A stretch of 48,985 nucleotides of DNA from Phycisphaerae bacterium (GTDB lineage: Bacteria; Planctomycetota; Phycisphaerae; UBA1845). Of the stretch, positions 7,613 through 16,000 are shown piece by piece. Numbering within the stretch: the stretch's first letter is position 1; every line of letters starts with the position of its first letter. A program made the translations under genes and the position numbers. Where the stretch lies: the NCBI GenBank assembly GCA_029260235.1, contig JAJDDP010000120.1, positions 1-48,985 on the forward strand, in the 5' to 3' direction. The notes below the pieces were generated by a model, which had not been told where the DNA came from, made no database searches, and worked only from the letters and a program-made list of their open reading frames with translations.

Positions 7613-9361
7613 CTACTTCTTCCTGGTTATGATCGCTGGTTGTTGATTGGCTCCGCGGATGCCTTCTGTCACACCGGCGGCCGGCAAGTACTTAGCCCGT
7701 TCGGAAATCTTGATTTTCATGCCACGGAATCGCCGGACAGGCTTATCGACGATCTGCTTGGCAAAGCCATCAGTCCCAAACCCGCTGGTACCGAACCCAT
7801 CGGTGCCGAATCCATCCGTGCCTAGGCCGTTGGATGTAGCCCCGTCGGTACCGATACCGTTCGACGTTGCCCCATTGGTGCCCATGCCATTTGTAGTGGC
7901 ACCGTTTGTACTCATGCCATTCGTTCCGGCATCACGCACGCCGCAATCGAAGCAATCGCTGCCATATTCACAGACATTGAAGAGAGACCCCGAGCCGCCG
8001 TCGTCACACTCGCCATCAAAGGCGAAGATGCATGAATCATCGCAGAGGCCGCTAGTGACATCCTCGCCCAAGGGACCGACCTGCGCTTCGCCAAAATAAA
8101 TGATGTCATTTCCGCCCAAAGTCTGGGTATCAAATTCGAGGCTGTACACCCCCTCGGTCCACTGAAAGCCGTCGTCTCGGACGAAGTAGACGTACCCGTC
8201 TGCATACCAAGAGTTGTACTCCTGGACGGCCGAACCACCGAGCGGGTCGGTCACCGTGATCGAGCGAATGAAAACCGGGGCGTCGAAATCGTAGAAGAAA
8301 ATGAGGTAGACGACATCTTGCCCGGTGAAGAAATCAAAGTCTGCAAATTGGAAAGCTTCGCCCAGCTGACCCTCAGGATCATCAGTTGGGATGGTGCCCT
8401 CATCGTCATCGTCTGGACCTGGTGTTGGATCTACCGGGTCGCGGGCGGCGGCTGGTTCTATGGAGTAGGCTTCAAAAACGGTCTGCTCGAAGGTCGCGTA
8501 CTCCATCCACATGAAGCCGCTGTCGCCCCAGGAGGTACCCCAGCTGTTCATGATCCGGTATGCACCGCGAGTATCATCGTAACCCACAACCAATACCGCA
8601 TGGGCTGCATGCAATGAATCTTGCAGCAACGGGGTTCCACTCCGGACATAGACACCGCTGCCGGTGTGCCCAGTGAAGTTGTCGTCCAAGCCCATGCCTA
8701 CGACTACCACACGCTCACCGGCCAACTCACCCTTCATAGCCGTTTGGCTGGAGTAATCCACGCGGTTGTAGCTTCCGATGCGGAAGTTTGCAGCATCGCC
8801 TTCGATGGGTGTTTCGCAACTACTGTCTGAGTACCCTTGAGTCTCGAAACTCGAACACCCCTTCTGGATGAGCTGGTCCATCGCTGTTTGGATGAACGTC
8901 CCCCCACCACAGTCAAGGTTGTCCGTCTCGATGAGCACAGAATAGAGATAACCAGGGCTAGCCTGATGTCCTGCCTGCCCCTGACCCCAGCCGTATTGGC
9001 GATTCGCTGTAAACGTAGCTGCCCCGTAACCTGCTGCCCAAGCCAGGCAAGATCCGATCGCCCCTTGGTCGCCGATGGGTGGCAAGCCGTCGGACAAATC
9101 GACTGAGCCAGGAACAGCCGCGGTTCGGTTGGCCGCATATGGATTGATGGACGCGGGCCTAGCGTCGACCATGGCCACATCCGGCTGAACAGCGCCGAAG
9201 GTGAACTCATCACCTACTGGTTCACCTCCTCCACCGTCGGTTCCGCCTTCTCCGCCGCCACCGCCCCCACCGGCGCCAGCTGCACAACCGATTAGCAATG
9301 CACAGGCGGCCATCGATGCCAATACGCCATAGCGTCTCAATTCAAGTCGTAGCCCGCTCAT
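7613..9361 (-). CDS. Papain-like (C1A) cysteine protease lipoprotein with C-terminal Cys motif and pentapeptide repeats
   Basis: 582 residues from the ATG at 9361, chosen because GGAG lies nine bases upstream and the lipoprotein signal follows directly (lipobox LLIGC, Cys26). A glycine-rich spacer (30-50) leads to a papain-like domain: Gln99 and Cys105 in IGDQGAIGSCLAWA, His254 in HAVLVVGYDD, and Asn272 in MNSWGTSWGD, so all four active-site residues are present. A beta-type region follows, then a compact Cys-rich segment (about 440-476, CDDSC...CEYGSDCFDCG) of a kind seen in several secreted bacterial and oomycete proteins. Residues 479-533 are 11 tandem pentapeptides, and the C-terminus is basic. 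Likely a surface-anchored protease; the substrate is unknown. An in-frame ATG at 9376 is a weaker start. Confidence 0.87.
   Translation of the reverse strand: MSGLRLELRRYGVLASMAACALLIGCAAGAGGGGGGGEGGTDGGGGEPVGDEFTFGAVQPDVAMVDARPASINPYAANRTAAVPGSVDLSDGLPPIGDQGAIGSCLAWAAGYGAATFTANRQYGWGQGQAGHQASPGYLYSVLIETDNLDCGGGTFIQTAMDQLIQKGCSSFETQGYSDSSCETPIEGDAANFRIGSYNRVDYSSQTAMKGELAGERVVVVGMGLDDNFTGHTGSGVYVRSGTPLLQDSLHAAHAVLVVGYDDTRGAYRIMNSWGTSWGDSGFMWMEYATFEQTVFEAYSIEPAAARDPVDPTPGPDDDDEGTIPTDDPEGQLGEAFQFADFDFFTGQDVVYLIFFYDFDAPVFIRSITVTDPLGGSAVQEYNSWYADGYVYFVRDDGFQWTEGVYSLEFDTQTLGGNDIIYFGEAQVGPLGEDVTSGLCDDSCIFAFDGECDDGGSGSLFNVCEYGSDCFDCGVRDAGTNGMSTNGATTNGMGTNGATSNGIGTDGATSNGLGTDGFGTDGFGTSGFGTDGFAKQIVDKPVRRFRGMKIKISERAKYLPAAGVTEGIRGANQQPAIITRKK
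7763..7927 (-). repeat. 11 tandem 15-bp units encoding pentapeptides in the protease
   Basis: The minus strand reads exactly 55 codons as 11 five-residue units: GTNGM, STNGA, TTNGM, GTNGA, TSNGI, GTDGA, TSNGL, GTDGF, GTDGF, GTSGF, GTDGF. The consensus is [GTS]-[TS]-[NDS]-G-[hydrophobic]. The last position changes from small residues (M/A) to Phe along the array, and the final four units are the most alike, suggesting recent expansion at that end. Confidence 0.93.
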
Positions 9362-9529
9362 AGTCGTTTGCTCCATCGAAGAGTAATATGTTGCCCTGAC
9401 GCAGCTCGTTCGTTTCCCTCCCGATTTCCATCGCTGGATTAGGAAATGAGGACCCCGCCAACGAGTGCGCATCTTACACCGTAAGCGGCCCACCACAAGT
9501 AAGGAAGCTACTCAGTGTGGCCAAACTAA

Positions 9530-10276
9530 CTAACGGTATTCAGGGTTGGGGAAGTCCGAACGACAACCCGCATCCCACTGTGAGCGTTGATTCCCATGGG
9601 CGGGGATGCCACCAGCATCTTTGACCATGCGGGCCATGTGCATGAGATTCCATGTCATGAAGGTGGTGTTGCGGTTGGTAAAGTCGTTCTCAGGGCCGCC
9701 GGAACCTGGATCGAGGTACGACGGGCCTGGTCCCGCCTCGCCCAGCCAGGCTGCGTCAGCCTGCGGCGGAATCACGTAACCAAGATGCTGCAACGAATAG
9801 AGGATATTCATCGCGCAGTGCTTCGCCCCATCTTCATTGCCCGTGACGAGGCATCCGCCCACTCGGCCATAGTATGCATACTGGCCTGCTTTGTTTAATT
9901 CGCCTGAACTGGCGTAGAGGCGCTCGATTATCTTTGTGCAGATTGAAGATTTCTCGCCGAGCCAAATTGGGGTGGTAATGACGAGTATGTTGGCAGCTTC
10001 AACCAAGGGGTAGATGTCGGGCCATTCGTCTTCGTCCCAACCATGCTCAGCCATGTTCGGGTAGACGCCGCACGCGATGCTATGATCAACGGGTCTGAGC
10101 ACTTCTACAGAGATCCCATTCTTCTCCATGATCGCCCGCGCGATGTTGATGAGGCCTTCGGTGTGGGATGGTTCAGGAGTGCGCTTCAACGTGCAGTTGA
10201 GAAACAGCGTTCTTAGATCTGAGAAATCCCACTTGCTCGATGCGCATTGCTCCAACTGCTTTGCATTCAGGTCCAT
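9530..10276 (-). CDS. Flavodoxin-fold NAD(P)H-dependent FMN reductase-like protein
   Basis: 248 residues from the ATG at 10276, preceded by AAGGA with about seven bases of spacing; the longer frame to 10423 adds an Arg-rich tail that looks non-coding. The core has LRTLFLNCTLK followed by a Ser/Thr loop (PEPSHTEGL) for FMN phosphate, and ANILVITTPIWLGEKSS, the second flavin loop of the NADPH-dependent FMN reductase/WrbA-like fold. Such proteins reduce FMN, quinones or nitro-compounds. No partner gene is adjacent: the neighbours are the lipoprotein protease downstream and a 580-base gap upstream. Confidence 0.83.
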   Translation of the reverse strand: MDLNAKQLEQCASSKWDFSDLRTLFLNCTLKRTPEPSHTEGLINIARAIMEKNGISVEVLRPVDHSIACGVYPNMAEHGWDEDEWPDIYPLVEAANILVITTPIWLGEKSSICTKIIERLYASSGELNKAGQYAYYGRVGGCLVTGNEDGAKHCAMNILYSLQHLGYVIPPQADAAWLGEAGPGPSYLDPGSGGPENDFTNRNTTFMTWNLMHMARMVKDAGGIPAHGNQRSQWDAGCRSDFPNPEYR

Positions 10277-10859
10277 CGCGAGTTCCTTTGAAATGACGAC
10301 CCCATTTTGCACGCGTGATGCCGCGACATCCCATTGCGATTGATCGACACCGTCGCTACGCAAATGTTCTCGTGACGATCGGCTGCAACCCCGTGCTCGG
10401 AGGGTACGCGAAGGTGGTCGCATTCACCAGTCCACCTGGAAGCGAGCCGTCGCAACATCGATTATTCCTTCCCCAAGCCACCTAGATCGCCGATACCGTG
10501 CCGCTTAGCTCAACACCGTGGGGCGACTTCCCCAATTCTGCCGGTATCAGCATTATTCGCTTGGCATTTATCGGACGGAGTGGTATGCATTAGGGTCACA
10601 CTAATGGCCCTCACGCCCACTTTGCACCTGACGGGCGAGAGGCATATCGAAATCAATTGATCCAGGCACGCTGTTCGTCGGCGCGGACGCTTGCCCGGAA
10701 GCACAAGAAGTCAATTGCGGCGAAGGCGCCGGGCCTCAAGACTCCCGCTACCGGCAGGAGGCTCGCTTGGTAGCAGCCGCTGCATACACGGTGAAATTTG
10801 TACCCGCCGCTGCGTTAGTGGCGGAGAATCCTGTTGTCTCGAGTTTAGGAGTTCAAGTG
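10277..10859. other. Intergenic region with two hairpins, no supported gene
   Basis: No convincing ORF on either strand. Two possible hairpins sit near the right end: GCTACC/GGTAGC (10747-10752 with 10769-10774), and CCGCCGCT-GCGTT-AGTGGCGG (10804-10824, eight pairs including one G-U). The second ends 35 bases before the tiny ORF at 10860, so it may be part of its leader. I see no match to a known riboswitch. Confidence 0.5.
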
Positions 10860-10955
10860 ATGGAAAAGACCGATTGGGTTTACCTCACCCTGCTCTACAT
10901 CAGCAGCGCTATCTTGGACATGATCCCGTTGATCTCGATCGGGATGGAAGGTTAG
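10860..10955 (+). CDS. Candidate 31-residue hydrophobic small protein
   Basis: ATG at 10860 follows AGGAG with eight bases of spacing, one of the better ribosome sites in this window. The 31-residue product (MEKTDWVYLTLLYISSAI...) has a charged start and about 20 hydrophobic residues, consistent with one membrane span. A longer in-frame TTG start (10767) lacks such a site. It lies seven bases before a second small membrane ORF on the same strand. I recognise no family. A chance ORF cannot be excluded. Confidence 0.5.
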   Translation: MEKTDWVYLTLLYISSAILDMIPLISIGMEG

Positions 10956-10962
10956 GCAAATC

Positions 10963-11088
10963 ATGATGAGAAACTACCCAATGAGTTCTTCGGAACGACA
11001 CATTGTTCGTTGGACGGGACGACTGATCACCGCATTAGCCGTTACTACGATCCTATTCATCGGCGCCACGGCTTTCGCTTCGCTCTAG
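10963..11088 (+). CDS. Candidate 41-residue single-span membrane protein
   Basis: Starts ATG ATG at 10963/10966, seven bases after the stop of the preceding tiny ORF. The product begins MMRNYPMSSSERHIVRWTGR and then has about 21 hydrophobic residues (LITALAVTTILFIGATAFASL) to its end. A polar, basic N-terminus followed by one C-terminal span is a typical small-membrane-protein layout. An AGG lies about six bases upstream. It converges with the kinase gene, whose stop is 24 bases away. Function unknown. Confidence 0.5.
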   Translation: MMRNYPMSSSERHIVRWTGRLITALAVTTILFIGATAFASL

Positions 11089-11112
11089 GCGCTGCGCAGG
11101 CAAGTAGACGAC

Positions 11113-13521
11113 TTACGACGCATCCAGATCAGATCGGGCGATCCACCTGTGGCGGTTGCGCGTGAATTCTATTTGGAAGGAAACCGCCAGCGCCAGGCAC
11201 AAAGCCGATGCCAGAATGGCTGCATAGATGCCGAACGACGCGCGCGTAAAAACCATGGCAATAAGGCAGATTGCTGCTCCGCCGATCAACGCGAACGTAG
11301 CCCGACGTTGGGCAACTGCATCCTTGAGGCCTCCCTTGGCCACCAATCGCGGAGCTGCAACGCAGGACAAGAAAGCAACCAGTACCACAGCCACATAGGC
11401 GCCTGACGAAAATGGCACCGGCGACGCGAGGTATTCCTGCCGCAGCAGGCCCCGCACCCCGTCGGCCAAGAGGTAACAGCCAGGAACGTCATGGATGATC
11501 CGTGCCCCAAAACGCACGTTGTGGCGGTCGTGCCGCCTCCAGAAGCCCTTGCTACGCAGGTCTCCGATAACAACGATCTTTCCCGCAAGCGAGGCCAGTA
11601 GTTCTTGGTCATCTGCGAGCAACCCCTCATACGCAATTGTGCGAGCCTCCCAATACGTCGGCTCTTCAAGTTCGACGCCCCGAAACCCAAGATGATCCTC
11701 GGGCAAAGTGCCCTCTCTCTCTTGCCGAGTGATCTGAAGCTCAGTCAGTTCGAACAATTCTGACGGCAGGACAAGGCGGTCATCTCGAGGATCAAAGATC
11801 AATCGAATCGACTTGGATATTCCGTTCCATTCGATGCCCAGCCGGCAGTCCGGATGAACAGCGGCTGCATAGGCCGCCAGGGTAACTGATGGATAGACGG
11901 ATCCCCCGCGAGCAAGGGCCATCAAGAACTCTCCGGGGCGGGCAACCATATCACGGGCTGCGATCAAGCCAACGTGACACTTCGCCGAGAGCTGTCCGTA
12001 GATGGCTGGACTGAGTCGCGGGACACCCTCGTCGCCCAACTCCGAAGTGGTCAACACAAGCTCTATATCAGCCTTCATTAGTGCTTTGGCGCCGCGTACG
12101 AACTCATGGTCGGCTTCTTGTGGCGAAGCAAAGTAGTAATCCCAGATGACCAAGCTTGGTTTTGCCTCGGCAAGGGCAGTCATCAACCTGCCGTGCAATC
12201 CACGCCAACTTCTTACGTCAGCCGTCACACCCGAGAAGCCAAGAGTTGCTGCTAGGGGCGGAACAGCTTCGACGGTCGCATCACTGATTCCCACAATGGC
12301 AAACTCGGCGACGGGAACAGCTGGGGTGGCGGTACTAGCACGGCGGGCGGACTCAGTTACCGCTACCATGCGCACGCCAAACAAGGTTGTGTAGATCAGG
12401 AGGAAGAGCAAGATACCACCGACTGTTGCCAACCACATCGCCGTGCGGGCTTGATTGGCCAACCCGATTGCCAAGCGCTCAGCCCGATAGCGCAGCGGCA
12501 AGCGCGTCGTCTCGATGGACTGCCGGGCGAGGCTTTTCCCTAAATCACTGGCCAACAAGCTGGCCGAGCCAATCCGGTGCTCAGGGTCATAAGCCAAGCA
12601 ACGCGAGATGAGAACCGACACATCTCCAGCATGCTCCGCTGATCTGATGCGAGGGTTCCTCGGCAGCTCAGCCTGAATGCGGTGTAAGAGGGCATCGCTA
12701 CCCACCAGTTCACCCAGCGGTTCCAGGCTGTAGGGATAGTCTCCCTCGGTGGCGATCTCGTAAAGCATCACGCCGAGCGACCAAATATCTGAGCGATAGT
12801 CGATGCCCATCAGCCCCCCCCAGGCTTGTTCGGGGGACATGTACTTGACGGTGCCAATGACATTGCCCAACTCGGTGCGGGCCTCCCTCACGCGCGTTGG
12901 CCAATCCTCGCCGCTCACCGCAGACAAACCAAAATCGACAATCCAAGGGTTACTCTCTTTATCCACCAAGATATGTTTAGGCTTGAGATCCCGATGAATG
13001 ACCGACTGATCGTGAAGGTGGGCGACGGCCTCACACGCACGCCGGAAAATATTCAGCTTCTGCTCCAGCGATTCCCCGCAATTCTGATTGAGGTATTCAT
13101 CCAAGGGCAAACCCTCGACCAGGTCCATCACCAGATAAGTCATGCCTCCCTGCTGACCGGAATCAAGATAGCGGGCTACGTTGGGGCAGGTCAGCGCTTT
13201 GAGGATTTCGATCTCCCGTTCGCGGAAGCGCTCACTTTCCTGCGCTGAGGCGGATTGCAGCAGTTTGATGGCTACGAACCTGGGACCTACCTTGGGCGAG
13301 AAAGCTTTGAACACCGCGCCCGAAGCTCCTTGACCCAGTTTTTGAACACAGAAGTAATCGCCGATAATCGGCACCTGCTGAGTGGGCCACCGGCTGCGGA
13401 TGAGCTCGGCACGTTGTGCGTCGGAGCAGGCCCACGAAGCCAGCTTCAACAACTCGGCGTCACCGGCCGATGCTGGCAATCGATGCAGAATGTCCGCAGC
13501 AGACTCGGCGTCAAGGCACAT
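11113..13521 (-). CDS. Membrane Ser/Thr protein kinase with extracytoplasmic CHASE2-like sensor
   Basis: 802 residues. A cytoplasmic Hanks-type kinase domain (about 54-330) has the glycine loop GQGASGAVF (63-71), Lys86 in VAIK, HRDLKP with catalytic Asp178 and Lys180, DFG at 196-198 and MSPEQ in the activation segment. Unusually, the metal-binding Asn of HRDxKxxN is His183 (DLKPKH). A membrane span at about 360-385 leads to a long CHASE2-like sensor (including SLVIWDYYF and later GKIVVIGDL), then about three C-terminal helices (from about 710). CHASE2 domains are extracytoplasmic sensors of unknown ligands. It is divergent from an ECF sigma gene, a pairing common in planctomycetes, suggesting that the kinase controls the sigma factor (inference). 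The ATG at 13521 has only a weak ribosome site. Confidence 0.9.
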   Translation of the reverse strand: MCLDAESAADILHRLPASAGDAELLKLASWACSDAQRAELIRSRWPTQQVPIIGDYFCVQKLGQGASGAVFKAFSPKVGPRFVAIKLLQSASAQESERFREREIEILKALTCPNVARYLDSGQQGGMTYLVMDLVEGLPLDEYLNQNCGESLEQKLNIFRRACEAVAHLHDQSVIHRDLKPKHILVDKESNPWIVDFGLSAVSGEDWPTRVREARTELGNVIGTVKYMSPEQAWGGLMGIDYRSDIWSLGVMLYEIATEGDYPYSLEPLGELVGSDALLHRIQAELPRNPRIRSAEHAGDVSVLISRCLAYDPEHRIGSASLLASDLGKSLARQSIETTRLPLRYRAERLAIGLANQARTAMWLATVGGILLFLLIYTTLFGVRMVAVTESARRASTATPAVPVAEFAIVGISDATVEAVPPLAATLGFSGVTADVRSWRGLHGRLMTALAEAKPSLVIWDYYFASPQEADHEFVRGAKALMKADIELVLTTSELGDEGVPRLSPAIYGQLSAKCHVGLIAARDMVARPGEFLMALARGGSVYPSVTLAAYAAAVHPDCRLGIEWNGISKSIRLIFDPRDDRLVLPSELFELTELQITRQEREGTLPEDHLGFRGVELEEPTYWEARTIAYEGLLADDQELLASLAGKIVVIGDLRSKGFWRRHDRHNVRFGARIIHDVPGCYLLADGVRGLLRQEYLASPVPFSSGAYVAVVLVAFLSCVAAPRLVAKGGLKDAVAQRRATFALIGGAAICLIAMVFTRASFGIYAAILASALCLALAVSFQIEFTRNRHRWIARSDLDAS

Positions 13522-13626
13522 TGGATCGCTCGATCATAAACCTGTGTCAAGTTGCGACATCCACGGCTCGCACGTGGACAGCAGAAAGTTTAGCAGGTCA
13601 GCAAGCCGCAAGACAACTTCATTCTA

Positions 13627-13655
13627 TTGACAGCACGACAAGCAAGGCGTATTGG
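13627..13655 (+). promoter_or_regulatory. Possible sigma-70 type promoter for the ECF sigma gene
   Basis: A perfect -35 TTGACA (13627-13632), 17 bases, then TATTGG (13650-13655), a weak -10. It ends 55 bases before the ECF start at 13711. Confidence 0.4.
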
Positions 13656-13710
13656 ATTGGCTAACGCTGTCGCTTTGCCTATGTTGCTTTCTTTGCAAGG
13701 CCCTTAGACC

Positions 13711-14235
13711 ATGCCCGATCGAAACTGGTGGCAAGAAATTCCTTCGGGCACCCTGCTTGAGCTACGCAAACGCGCGCTGGCTCGGCTGGGCAGGCAATTC
13801 CCCACCCTGAGCAATTCCCAACGGGAAGATATTGTCCAGCAGGCCTTTGTCTCCATGTTCCAGCGCCGGCAGAGCATCCAGCCAGACGATGACGGTCTGT
13901 TTCGATACATGACCAAGTGTATGCGCAACGATGCCATCGACCTGCGGCGGGCCAAGACCCGCGATGCAAAGGCACAAGACAAGATCATTCAATCCCAGAA
14001 GCTACCATCGTCAAGCCCCAAGGAAGCCAATTCGGGGTTGACCGCTGAAGAAAATCAGGAGATTTGGGAGATTTATTGCGCGCTGAGCGATCTGGAACGC
14101 TTAGTACTATGGAGCCACGCGGTTGACGGCAAATCGATCCGCTCGGTCTCCGGGGAACTGGGCATCTCCTGGCACCGGGCGATGAGCATCACCGTCCGCA
14201 CCATGGCAAAGATGCGCGCACAGTTGCTGGATTGA
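13711..14235 (+). CDS. ECF-type RNA polymerase sigma factor
   Basis: 174 residues, normal for an ECF factor. Region 2 spans about 35-95 (SQREDIVQQAFVSMFQ, then an MRNDAIDLRR helix), and region 4 about 125-172 (LSDLERLVLWSHAVDGKSIRSVSGELGISWHRA, a helix-turn-helix). Regions 1 and 3 are absent. It directs RNA polymerase to a specific promoter set. No anti-sigma factor gene is adjacent. The divergent kinase-CHASE2 gene is the likely upstream regulator, as in planctomycete ECF groups linked to protein kinases (inference). Confidence 0.9.
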   Translation: MPDRNWWQEIPSGTLLELRKRALARLGRQFPTLSNSQREDIVQQAFVSMFQRRQSIQPDDDGLFRYMTKCMRNDAIDLRRAKTRDAKAQDKIIQSQKLPSSSPKEANSGLTAEENQEIWEIYCALSDLERLVLWSHAVDGKSIRSVSGELGISWHRAMSITVRTMAKMRAQLLD

Positions 14236-14338
14236 AAGGGCATCGGGAAGGAACGGCACTGCCATGTTTGTGCTGGATCTTCTCATTGCCGGGTAAGCTC
14301 TTGACCCATTGGATCCGATCAGCCGGAGGGAGCCACTG

Positions 14339-15034
14339 ATGGACAATCAAAACCAGACCGATCCTCCGATTCGCTCTGAGGCGGCTTTCGCAAGATTGTC
14401 CGCCGAGGAGCGAACGTTTGTTTCTTCCTTCCTTAAGACTTTGGCCTCAGAGGACATGGACACGATGGTCGAAATCCTTACAGCTAACCCAGGCTGGGTC
14501 GAGGCGATTCAAGAGGATGACGGAGTTCTTGAACGGGTGGGCGACGCCCTCAGCGGAAAACTAGGCCTCACCCCGGCCCAGCAACAGATAGCTGCCGATG
14601 TACAACGCAGTCTGCTCGAGCGGGCCCACGCGGCGCCTTCGACTACCGCTGGGCAACGAGTTGACCAGCAGACCGGTATCCTTACGACGGTGACTAGGCA
14701 ACTTCCGCCCGAGAAGGCTGTCGAACTGTATCGGAAGATTGCACCCGTGTTCGTGTATCAACTGCTGAATCGAATTGATGAGTCCACAAGTTTGCGCGTG
14801 GTCCACAGCCTCGTCGATCATCTTTGCCATCCCGATGTTCAAACTCGTTTGCGCGAACACGAGCATGTGCGCGATGCCATTATGGACGAATTCTGCGCTA
14901 TCTTGGGTCAGAGTGAGCTGCACCGCAAAATATCGCGATCACAGATCGACACAATCTTGGAAGAATGCGGGGCCATGGACGAGCTGATCACCATGGAAAA
15001 CTGCATCAAGTTGATCGCCAATCGGGCCGGCTGA
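14339..15034 (+). CDS. Conserved-looking hypothetical protein, cytoplasmic
   Basis: 231 residues from the ATG at 14339, chosen for GGAGGG eight bases upstream. Soluble, mostly helical in appearance, acidic in the N-terminal half, with no membrane segment and no motif I recognise. It ends three bases before the histidine kinase start, so it belongs to that operon and may be an input or adaptor for the two-component pair (inference from position only). Confidence 0.75.
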   Translation: MDNQNQTDPPIRSEAAFARLSAEERTFVSSFLKTLASEDMDTMVEILTANPGWVEAIQEDDGVLERVGDALSGKLGLTPAQQQIAADVQRSLLERAHAAPSTTAGQRVDQQTGILTTVTRQLPPEKAVELYRKIAPVFVYQLLNRIDESTSLRVVHSLVDHLCHPDVQTRLREHEHVRDAIMDEFCAILGQSELHRKISRSQIDTILEECGAMDELITMENCIKLIANRAG

Positions 15035-15037
15035 CGG

Positions 15038-16000
15038 GTGAACATTCCCCTGCCGCCTACAATTTGGAAGGAAGAGCACATCCAGAATCAAATGAGTCCA
15101 AAACCGCCACAAGTCCATCAAGCTACTGCTCCTCAAGGGCTATCAATCAACGCTGCACGAAGCGCTCGGCCTCGTGATGCGGCTGGCATTGCCCACGACT
15201 TGCACAACTTGCTCTTTGCCATTAAGGCCCAAGTCGATCTAGCGTGCAAGAGCCTCAACAACAACCACCCGGCTCGGCACCACATGGGGACGATACGCGA
15301 AGCCCTGCACGAGGGAGGCAGCTTGGCAAGCAGATTACTCGGTGAGGCCAAACCGCTCGATAACGCCTGCCCAGCCAAACCATTCGACCTGGGCCAGTTG
15401 ACCCGGCGCTCCGTAGAATTGCTCCGCGGCACTCTGCCCCGATCCGTCCACCTCAAGGCTCATGTTCCTGAACATCGTACCTTCCCGATCAGCGCCCCAA
15501 GTATTGACCTCCAGCGCGTCGTCCTCAACCTGCTGAATAACGCCCGACAGGCAATGCCGAATGGAGGGGCTTTAACTGTCCGACTCTCAACTGGTTCTCT
15601 GTGTGGCGGTTTGTTCAAGCAACACGCCAGTGGCTGCACGCATGCCGAACTGCATGTTCGCGACACGGGGATCGGTATGAACGACGAGGTGCTCGAGCGT
15701 ATTTTCGACCTTCATTTCACCACACGCCGAACTCAGGGAGGCCGAGGCTTGGGCATGAGTGTTGTCCGGCGGCTGTTGGTCGCTTGCGAGGGTACCATTC
15801 AACTGCGATCACACGTCGGGCAGGGAACGACCGTTTCGGTCGTTCTTCCACTCCACACAGCCACATCCAGGCGAAGTGCCCCACCCACTCTGGCGTTCTC
15901 GCCCTGGCACGCTCGAAATGAGAACCACTCTCGTTGGATTCGAGGTTCGATTGGCCAATCCGCATCGCCAAGAACCGGCCGTCGAAGCGAACGGCTGTGA
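15038..16000 (+). CDS. Soluble sensor histidine kinase
   Basis: 320 residues from a GTG at 15038, three bases after the previous stop; an ATG at 15092 is an alternative. The dimerisation/phosphoacceptor motif is AGIAHDLHNLLFAI (His53). The ATPase domain has an N-box (VVLNLLNNARQAMPNGG), a G1 box (VRDTGIGM), an F box near FDLHFTT, and a G2 box (GGRGLGMSVVRRLL). There is no membrane segment and no obvious PAS or GAF domain, so the signal must come from a cytoplasmic cue or partner protein. The coding end overlaps the response regulator start by four bases (GTGA), typical of translational coupling. Confidence 0.9.
   Translation: MNIPLPPTIWKEEHIQNQMSPKPPQVHQATAPQGLSINAARSARPRDAAGIAHDLHNLLFAIKAQVDLACKSLNNNHPARHHMGTIREALHEGGSLASRLLGEAKPLDNACPAKPFDLGQLTRRSVELLRGTLPRSVHLKAHVPEHRTFPISAPSIDLQRVVLNLLNNARQAMPNGGALTVRLSTGSLCGGLFKQHASGCTHAELHVRDTGIGMNDEVLERIFDLHFTTRRTQGGRGLGMSVVRRLLVACEGTIQLRSHVGQGTTVSVVLPLHTATSRRSAPPTLAFSPWHARNENHSRWIRGSIGQSASPRTGRRSERL

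Noticed and set aside
7763..7927. The 15-bp repeats as a CRISPR or VNTR locus outside a gene
   Set aside because: They keep frame inside the protease gene and have no spacers.
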